Assembly: GCA_028551475.1 (NCBI GenBank) | Contig: CM052358.1 | Span: 21,602,853 to 21,666,852 of the forward strand | From: Casuarina equisetifolia | Lineage: Eukaryota; Streptophyta; Magnoliopsida; Fagales; Casuarinaceae | Direction of reading: 5' to 3' | Length of the DNA: 64,000 bases | Shown: positions 56,843-64,000 of the stretch, one piece after another | How the letters are laid out: each line of letters begins with the position of its first letter | How positions within the stretch are numbered: position 1 is the stretch's first letter | Translations under genes and position numbers: made by a program | The notes under the pieces: model-generated | The model's database searches: none | The model's input: only the letters and a program-made list of their open reading frames with translations | What the model was told of the DNA's origin: nothing

Positions 56843-57342
56843 NNNNNNNNNNNNNNNNNNNNNNNNNNNNNNNNNNNNNNNNNNNNNNNNNNNNNNNNNN
56901 NNNNNNNNNNNNNNNNNNNNNNNNNNNNNNNNNNNNNNNNNNNNNNNNNNNNNNNNNNNNNNNNNNNNNNNNNNNNNNNNNNNNNNNNNNNNNNNNNNNN
57001 NNNNNNNNNNNNNNNNNNNNNNNNNNNNNNNNNNNNNNNNNNNNNNNNNNNNNNNNNNNNNNNNNNNNNNNNNNNNNNNNNNNNNNNNNNNNNNNNNNNN
57101 NNNNNNNNNNNNNNNNNNNNNNNNNNNNNNNNNNNNNNNNNNNNNNNNNNNNNNNNNNNNNNNNNNNNNNNNNNNNNNNNNNNNNNNNNNNNNNNNNNNN
57201 NNNNNNNNNNNNNNNNNNNNNNNNNNNNNNNNNNNNNNNNNNNNNNNNNNNNNNNNNNNNNNNNNNNNNNNNNNNNNNNNNNNNNNNNNNNNNNNNNNNN
57301 NNNNNNNNNNNNNNNNNNNNNNNNNNNNNNNNNNNNNNNNNN
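56843..57342. other. Assembly gap (500 N)
   Basis: Exactly 500 N lie here, a round number often used when the true size is unknown. To the right, Athila gag-protease sequence enters the gap in the middle of its protease motif; to the left an unrelated LTR-like sequence enters it. An Athila element needs several more kilobases of pol and a 3' LTR, so the real gap is probably larger or the join is wrong. Confidence 0.95.
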
Positions 57343-59126
57343 GATTAATACTAGCTCCTAAATCACATAATGCCTTATCAAAGTGAGAATCTCCAATAGT
57401 ACAAGGAATTGTAAAACTCCCTGGATCTTTTAATTTTGGAGGCAGTTTGTTTTGTAAGATGGCTGAGCATTCTTCAGTTAGCTTCACAGTTTCATACTCT
57501 TCCAGCTTCCTTTTGTTTTTCAATATCTCCTTAAGAAATTTTTCATAACTGGGCATTTGAGCTAATGCATCTGCAAAAGGAATGTTAATATGCAATTTTT
57601 TTAAATACATCAAGAAATTTAGAAAACTGCTTATCTATTTTATGTTGCTGGAGTCTCTGAGGAAATGGAACTGGAGGCACATAAGGCTTGGGATTATCAG
57701 GGAATAATGTCCTCTTGGTTGCCTCTTCAGGCTGCGTGCTAACATCATCTTCCTTATCCTTGACATTTTCCTTCTCAACATCATCTTTTCCCACTTGTTT
57801 GCCATTTCTCAAGGTTATTACCTTTGCATCTTCTATAGGATTCTTCTCTGTGCTACTTGGCAATGAACCTTGTTGTCTTCCAGAAATCATATTAGCCAAC
57901 TGACCTATTTGCACCTCTAAATTTCGAATTGAAGCTTCTTGGTTTTGCATTCTTGTTTCATTGTTCTGTAAAATCTTGGCAACCATTTCCTCTAAGTTAG
58001 GCTTCTTTTCTTCTGGTTGCCTGAACCCTGGTGGTGGCCTCATTGCATTAGAATTACTCCATGAAAAATTTGGGTGGTTACGCCATCCTGGATTGTAAGT
58101 GTTGGAGTATGGATTATTTTGTGGCCTATTTGAATTTCCAACATAATTAGCATCTTTGCTACCCTGTGCAAAGGTGTTACCTACTTGGCACTCTATGCTT
58201 GCATGTCCTCCACCACAATGATCACATAATATGTTCTGAATCCTCATGACTGGAGCACTCAGGTTATCTATTTTCTTGTTGAGTTTTTCAATTTGTGCAT
58301 ATATTGCAGTGTAAGCATCTACTTCATGAATTCCACTAGCTTTCCTCACTGGTGACCTCTCAGTAGGCCATTGATAACTATTATTTGCCATTTCCTCCAA
58401 AAGATCATATGCTTCTTCTGGTGTCTTATTGTTCAAAGCCCCTCCTGCAGCTGCATCAAGCATAAAACGAAGATTTGTACTAGACCCATTATAGAAAGTT
58501 TGTACTTGTAACCATATGGGTAGTCCATGTTGTGGACATCTTCTTAAAAGCTCTTTGAATCTTTCCCAAGCTTCATATAATGATTCATTGTCCATCTGCA
58601 TAAAAGCGGTAATATCGTTACGCATTTTGGCAGATTTTGCTGGAGGAAAGAACTTACTAAGAAATTTCTGAGCCAAATCATCCCATGTTGTAATTGATCC
58701 TACAGGAAGAGAAGAAAGCCAACTTTTAGCTTTGTCTTTTAAAGAAAATGGGAATAGCCTTAATCTAACAGCATCATCTGTGACTCCATTGTATTTAATC
58801 ATGTCACAGATTTCAAGAAAAGCATCAATGTGAGCATTTGGATCATCGTTTGGTAGCCCACTAAATTGCACAGAATTTTGAAGCATCTGAATGAGTGCTG
58901 GCTTGATTTCAAAGTTGTTTGCTTGAATTGCAGGCCTTTTGATGCTTAATGTGGCACCCTGAACTGTTGGTGCAACATATTCTTTTAGAAGCTTGCGTGC
59001 ATCATCATTCTCTGCCATTTTTCTAACTTCACTTCTTTGTTCTCTTAACTCTTTTCGTTGCCTTCTGACTGTGTGTTCAATTTCTAGGTCAAGATTAACA
59101 AGTTGTTCTTTTTGGCTACGGGTCAT
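57343..59126 (-). pseudogene. Athila gag, nearly intact, with start of protease
   Basis: The start chosen is the ATG at 59124-59126 (MTRSQKEQLVNLDLE), matching the gag start of copy 1; the frame is open further upstream to 59234, but that part is leader. Gag of 513 residues runs to 57585, with a retrotransposon-gag core (FPFSLKDKAKSWLSSLP, residues about 155-175), a zinc knuckle CDHCGGGHASIEC, and a TLRNGKQ segment. The knuckle spacing C-x2-C-x3-H-x4-C is one short of the classic form. At 57596-57602 a run of seven A, where copy 1 has six, shifts the frame. The protein then continues in the frame 57343-57613 to a DLGASIN protease motif at the gap. The shift could be a mutation or a sequencing error. 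Confidence 0.88.
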
Positions 59127-59336
59127 ACACGTCAGCAACACTCCTGAAAAGTAACAACTAAAACAAATGATTAAAATTTTGTTTTTAAAGGAAAAATAAC
59201 AATAATAGAGCAAAAGAAAAATAAAATCTAACAAAACAAAACGAAAGAAAAAAAATTGTTTTTTTTTAACAAAATAAAAACTAGATTAAACTTAGAATTA
59301 TTCGGTATTAATATTAATAAGTAGTAAAACAACCAA

Positions 59337-59354
59337 TCCCCGGCAACGGCGCCA
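59337..59354 (-). other. Primer binding site, tRNA-Asp (Athila copy 2)
   Basis: The plus strand reads TCCCCGGCAACGGCGCCA, identical to the 3' end of plant tRNA-Asp as I know it (18 of 18). It lies 6 bp inside the LTR. It fixes the strand and the lineage and shows how little this copy has decayed. Confidence 0.93.
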
Positions 59355-59360
59355 AAAACT

Positions 59361-60715
59361 TGTTCGGTGAATTTTAAATACAAGTGAACATGTCGAACAA
59401 GTAATATAATGATAAGAAAAGTATCGTCCCACGAAGATTGGTGAATACTAAACTAATTAAATACTAATGATGAATAAATCCTAAAATTTATCTAGCAAAT
59501 CAAAATATTGTTGATGATGAATTAAAATTTAAAACTTTCAAAACGAAAACTCAAGACTAATTAAAATTGAATCCAAGTAAGAAAAATCAAGATGAGAAAC
59601 ATGTTAGAGCTTCCGATTTCACCATAACTACTAGATATGAATTTTTATAGTTTATGCCTACAAGAATGATATTACCCATGTGATGGCGGAACTTCCTAAT
59701 TTATTTACTATCCTATGTCTAGGTATAACAAACCTATTTAGTTCATTAATTCACTATATCTCTATATGTGAATTGAAACAAACCAAATGCATTAGGATTT
59801 GTGAATATTCCTGGTTTACAATAAATCTTTCGATCATCTTATCACCAAAAGCCACACAAATAACATGGTATATGTCTATCCACATTTAATTCATGGTTAT
59901 ATATTATAAGAAGCAATTGCATATTATTACCTTTCAGTCTCTAACATGCACATCATATCATTCAAGTGGTGGCCAATCACTTAAAAGCATTAAGAATAAA
60001 TAATATATAACTCACATAAATAAAATATCTTGCAAAACATAAAAACTTATGAAATTCACATCATAATAGTTAGGCTACATCTTCGCTCTAACAAAAGAAA
60101 TTTAGAACATAATGAAATAACAAACCAAAGCAATAGTAGAAATTAAGCAAAACATCTTAAATAGAAAAACAGGAAAGTTGTCACCACACTGTCTTCTCTT
60201 TAAGAATTCCTCACAGAATTCCTACAATTCAAGAATGATAAGAAGTAGAGGGAAGCTTTCGCGCCTCTATTTCTCTTTTTCTTTCTTGGTTTTCTCTTTC
60301 TTCTCTCACTTTTTCTCTCTTCCTTGGTTGATTTCGGCGGCAACACACGGCTTTTTCTTCTTTTCTCTCTCTTCTCTCTCTTCTCTCTCCTATTCTCCTC
60401 TACTCTTGTGCGGCGCCTTCTCCTCCCCTTTTAATTCACTTTTTTGCCCCTTTTCCTTTATTTCCTTTCTTGTCCTTTTTTGTTGCTTTACACGTTGCCT
60501 CCTCTTTTCTTCTTTTGACTTCTTTTTCTTTCCTTGTCTTCTTCACGTGCCTTTTTGTAACTTTCTCTTCCTTTATTTCTTTTGCTCTTTTGGGGTTTGC
60601 TGCATAAATAACACCAGTTTACATAAATATATCAAAACTTAAATATTATTTTATAAAACTTGTATTATTTATATCCTAAAATAGTCAAAATAACTCTATA
60701 AAAATAGAGTTATCA
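59361..60715 (-). repeat. 5' LTR of Athila copy 2 (1355 bp)
   Basis: It starts TGTTCGGTGAATTTTA and ends AAATAGAGTTATCA. A hairpin-forming end (AACTCTATAAAAATAGAGTT) lies at 60692-60711. A CT-rich stretch at 60270-60560 keeps a frame of 154 codons open (60178-60642), which encodes only low-complexity Phe/Ser-rich sequence and is not taken as a gene. Confidence 0.93.
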
Positions 60716-61165
60716 CAGATTCACCTCCTTACAAGTTACTGAGTCAATTTAAAAAGGGAATGGGCTTTTGTCACGTGTACGGGTCAAGAGCTGTTTAAGG
60801 GGTTGTTTTGGAAGACAACATTGCGAAAGTGGAAGACAGAAGCAAAGAAAATCGCGAGGAGCAACTAAAAGACCTAAACAAAGGGATTGTAGGAAGCAGC
60901 TGGAAGTACACGCAATGCAAGGCAACGAAAGGTAAATGTGTGGAAAGTTGGAAGGGACGTGTGATGAAAAATGAAGGTGAAACGGGGTTAGTGTTAACGT
61001 GGGAAGTAGCGAGTTAGTGTTACGAGGTAATTTCTTTCTAGTAAACGTAGACAGTTTTATTTTCTGATTTCGGTGTTTTTTTTAGTTTCCTTCGAAGCAT
61101 AAGGTTAGCTATAAATTTTGCATTATCGTATTGTATAAACTAAGTTGTTCAATATTTGTAACCAT
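60716..61165 (+). repeat. 450-bp unclassified repeat block, copy 2
   Basis: It is nearly identical to 32501-32949 and ends in the same TTCAATATTTGTAACCATAG. Here the sequence reads on into GTAAGAAG, so it serves as the empty site for copia 2. The 69-codon frame (60808-61017) again starts with TTG. Confidence 0.72.
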
Positions 61166-64000
61166 AGGTAAGAAGAAAAGATTATGCCTTTGTTTGAAAA
61201 GATCAATCCGTTCAAGTACATCCTTTTACTCATATTAATTAATTATTGTTCTTATATTCTTTTCAAAATGCAAGATACGTTTACTTCTTGTAAGATAGTC
61301 TTAAAGAGAAACGGTCTCCTTAATTCAAGCGGAAAACTTTTGCAATTGACTTTTTTGACCTTTTTAAAATTTTTTGCCGTGACTTGTAAGGATGAAATGA
61401 CTCGCACCAATGACCAGGAAGTTTGCGGAAGGCATTTGGGTCTTCGGCACCTACTCCCCCGTCAACACGATGAAACTTGCTAAAAGGTCAAGCATCCTGC
61501 AACTAGACATTTCTAACCTTCTTGGGACATTCAAGTTCAATAGAAAGGGGAAGAAATACGTACCACATTTCTTTCTTCTATTTCTTCCAAATTCATATTT
61601 CCTTCCCGTTGTCATTTCAATTCTCAGCTCAGTATGTTTGTTTTGGTTGTTCCAGGTCATACTAATATGTCCATCTTTTGGAAGAAGTTGTAAGCACCTC
61701 AAACATTTCAATCGAAAGGATCATTGGGAAAAACATGGTGAAGGGATGTGTTAATAGTATGAATTTTTCCTTATTGTCAAAACATGAACTTGAAGGCTTA
61801 TCTAAATTAAAAGAAGTTCCTTTCTACTATTGACTTAGCTTTTGGGTTGGGTTTAAGGCATTTTATGTGAAAAATCTTAATATTTTGATATAGTATAAAG
61901 CCTAATTTTCTTCTTTGGCCACTATTCATCCTAATTTTCTTCTTTATACATTCACCATTTGGTATCATTGATGGTCAATATTCATTTATATAACAAGGGA
62001 GCATCTTAATTGTGTAGATTGTCCTGTGTTATTAGGACATAAACTTAAGGATTTGTTTAAATTAAAGAAGTTTCTTCAATAGTTGAGTTAATTTTTGGAT
62101 TAGGCATAAGGTCTTTAAACTTTATATCTTAATTTCTTAACAATATGACATTTCTTATTTCAAATTTAGAATGGTTGGAGATGGCAACTAAGGACGCCAA
62201 GAATTCACTATAAGTTCAAATATTGTCTTGCTAAATTATTTTTGGTTTCAAAGCAGCCCTTTTTTATTTATTATTATTTTGGAACATGATAGGGGGTTCC
62301 AAACATAAATTCGAATCTTATACGTTATGAGATATGACTTTTGGTGAGCTTAATCAATCAAAATAGGTTGTGAGAATATTCCTACAATAACATGCAAGAG
62401 TGTTAGGGACATGAGATACAAAAAATGCTAGTAAAGGGAGAGATGTTTCAGTAGATGAGCAAGGAATATTCATGATTAGTATAGCCACCATCCTAATAAA
62501 ACATGTTGCAATCAGTTTGGAAGAACATATCTCGCATATTTTGAGCTTTAAAATTGGATTTTGCATTTCATATACAGCTACAACTTCCTTCATGATAAAA
62601 AAACATTACAAAATATTTAGGGTTCTGATTTACATATTTAGTACGATGTATTGAAAATCATAATTCCATGCCTACGGGTGAAGAATAGAATTTCGATAGA
62701 ATCACAATAAAAAAAAAAGAAGAGAAAACACAAAAAAAAAATGTGAAAAAAATAAAGAGAAAAATGTATAATAGAGGAACTTCCGTAAGCATAGGGCCGG
62801 CCCTGCTATTTTTCACATGACCATATATATTGATAAAAGCTGTGCAAGTTGCGGGCGGTAGCATGTGATGATTTGCGTCCACTTGTGGGCCGTGGCGTGT
62901 TGTGCATACAAGATAAGGTGTCGGTGGTGCAACTTGTGGGCGGTGTGGCATCATGACTTCGTTTCACCTGTGGGCGGTGTCTAGTCTGCAGAGAAGAAAA
63001 GGAGTTGTTTAAAAGCTCGACTTCCACCGATGATGATTTGTCAGGACGTGTTAATTTGTTCATGGGATGTTTAAGTGCTGGCTGCGTTTGGCTCAAGACA
63101 GAATATGTTCCCTGGCTTTGCATTTCCCATTCATCCTTGGGTTGGCCACATGAGAGTTTATAAGTTACATTGACATGGCTGAGTGTGTATTCAGATCAAT
63201 AAACATGATGTTTCACTTGGGCTTTCTTCTCTTGTCCCGGTTTAAAAGTACTTCCTTACTATCTCACATTTAGAAGGATTGGTGATGGTCATCTTTTTTT
63301 CTTGAAAGAATTTATGATTGACAATAGATTCTTTCAATGATTGGTTATTTTTTGCTCAATACATAACTATTGAGTCTACAGTGAATCGTGGTGTATAGTG
63401 GGACTAGAATATTTCATTAATTGAGAATAGTATATTACAGTTATTGAGGGCATCATTTCCTCAGATAATTAGTCCTTGTATTATATTGTATTATGTTGTA
63501 TTATAAATAGGAACATTTCATGTCTAAGTTCCCTCTTTGCCTCACTTGGGCAACTTGTCTTTTGCAGCCATTCTTATCTTCTCTTAGCTTTGGGATCTCT
63601 TCCTCTTTACCGATCGCTCTGTGACAGATTATTTACTCTATGGACAGCTAAAAACTTCATTCACGAAAAAGAGGGAAAAAATTACGCAATATGTTGATTT
63701 GACTTACTGTGTAAGAACGTATCTGACTTTTTCCTTCTTCTAGTCCTATTATAGAAGTACTTCCCCACTGTCATATGCAGAACAAAATTTGCCTCCGTGA
63801 TCAGAGTAGGATGCCGGCAAATATTTAAGAAAAATGGACACTATTTGTCTCTCCTTTAGGCTTGACTGGAAAATAAATCATCTACTTCACAACTGTCAAG
63901 GACATAATTTGACAAGGGCCACGCCGGGGTAAAACTGACAAAGTGAGAAATCTGTATGTGCGAGTTCATGGCTCATGCTAGTCCTTCGGATTTTATTCAA
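61166..64000. other. Intergenic repeat sequence at the right end
   Basis: There is no recognisable gene. 61380-61480 resembles the repeated phrase at 19420-19480 and 22800-22860 (GTGACTTGTAAGGATGAAATG, AAGTTTGCGGAAGGCATT). 62160-62600 matches 23290-23760. At 62840-62980 the phrase CTTGTGGGCGGTG and variants of it occur four times. Near 63496-63508 there is a TATA-like ATTATAAATAGG with U3-like AT-rich sequence before it, possibly part of an LTR, but no ends were found. Frames at 61184-61754, 62354-63123 and 63476-63697 match no family I know. Confidence 0.5.

Larger units (their letters stand above)
57343..60715 (-). mobile_element. Athila-like element, copy 2 (5' part only, younger)
   Basis: It holds the 5' LTR, a perfect tRNA-Asp primer site, a nearly intact gag and the start of the protease; the rest is in the gap. 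Its sequence is less decayed than copy 1. It is inserted at the left edge of the 450-bp repeat block: the flank after the LTR reads CAGATTCACC where the other copy reads CATATTCACC (about 32497). CAGAT (60716-60720) is the probable target duplication; its partner is not visible. Confidence 0.92.

Noticed and set aside
56807..57386. Long open frames spanning 56.8-57.4 kb
   Set aside because: They consist almost entirely of N.
60178..60642. A 154-codon frame, Phe/Ser-rich, that could pass for a membrane protein
   Set aside because: It lies inside the Athila LTR and owes its composition to a CT-rich tract.

Overview
This is a gene-poor, AT-rich stretch of a flowering-plant nuclear genome, most likely a eudicot. 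The evidence is plant-type Ty3/gypsy elements of the Athila/Tat kind primed by tRNA-Asp, Ty1/copia elements primed by initiator tRNA-Met, and a local cluster of extracellular leucine-rich-repeat receptor-like protein (RLP) genes resembling RLP2/RLP3 and the PSY1R ectodomain. I cannot name the species. I see no rRNA, tRNA, CRISPR or prokaryotic-style operon, and no protein gene that is intact from start to stop.

Layout. 1-7793: an Athila-like element on the minus strand with decayed gag, protease, RT, RNase H and integrase; the window opens in the last few bases of its 3' LTR. It sits inside the 3' LTR of a Ty1/copia element (7794-13182, minus), so this is a nested insertion. 13183-24560: repeat-rich upstream sequence of RLP copy A, carrying a solo copia-like LTR, a 120-bp TRIM-like solo LTR, a LINE tail, an LTR fragment ending in a 30-bp inverted repeat, and two internal tandem duplications. 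24726-26217: RLP pseudogene A. 27156-28870: a 1.7-kb solo LTR with a perfect 5-bp target duplication. 29215-32949: relics of RLP and copia gag sequence plus a 450-bp unclassified block. 32950-37873: a second copia element (minus) whose 5' LTR is cut short. 37874-44200: upstream sequence of RLP copy B, colinear with that of copy A. 44348-46559: RLP B, the best-preserved copy, with one 2-bp frameshift and one stop codon in the tail. 48096-49890: an Athila-type solo LTR with target duplication GTATG. 50100-53847: upstream sequence and strongly decayed body of RLP C. 56442-56842: a probable LTR cut by an assembly gap (56843-57342, exactly 500 N). 57343-60715: a younger Athila copy with a nearly intact gag. 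60716-64000: repeated intergenic sequence.

The history that fits is tandem duplication of an RLP gene together with several kilobases of its flank, decay of each copy by its own route, and repeated invasion by LTR retrotransposons, many of which later recombined to solo LTRs. Nothing here looks like a working multi-gene system. The most useful observations are the dated nesting order, the solo LTRs with exact target duplications, the single-lesion nature of RLP B, the unclassified repeat families, and the gap that probably hides most of an Athila element.
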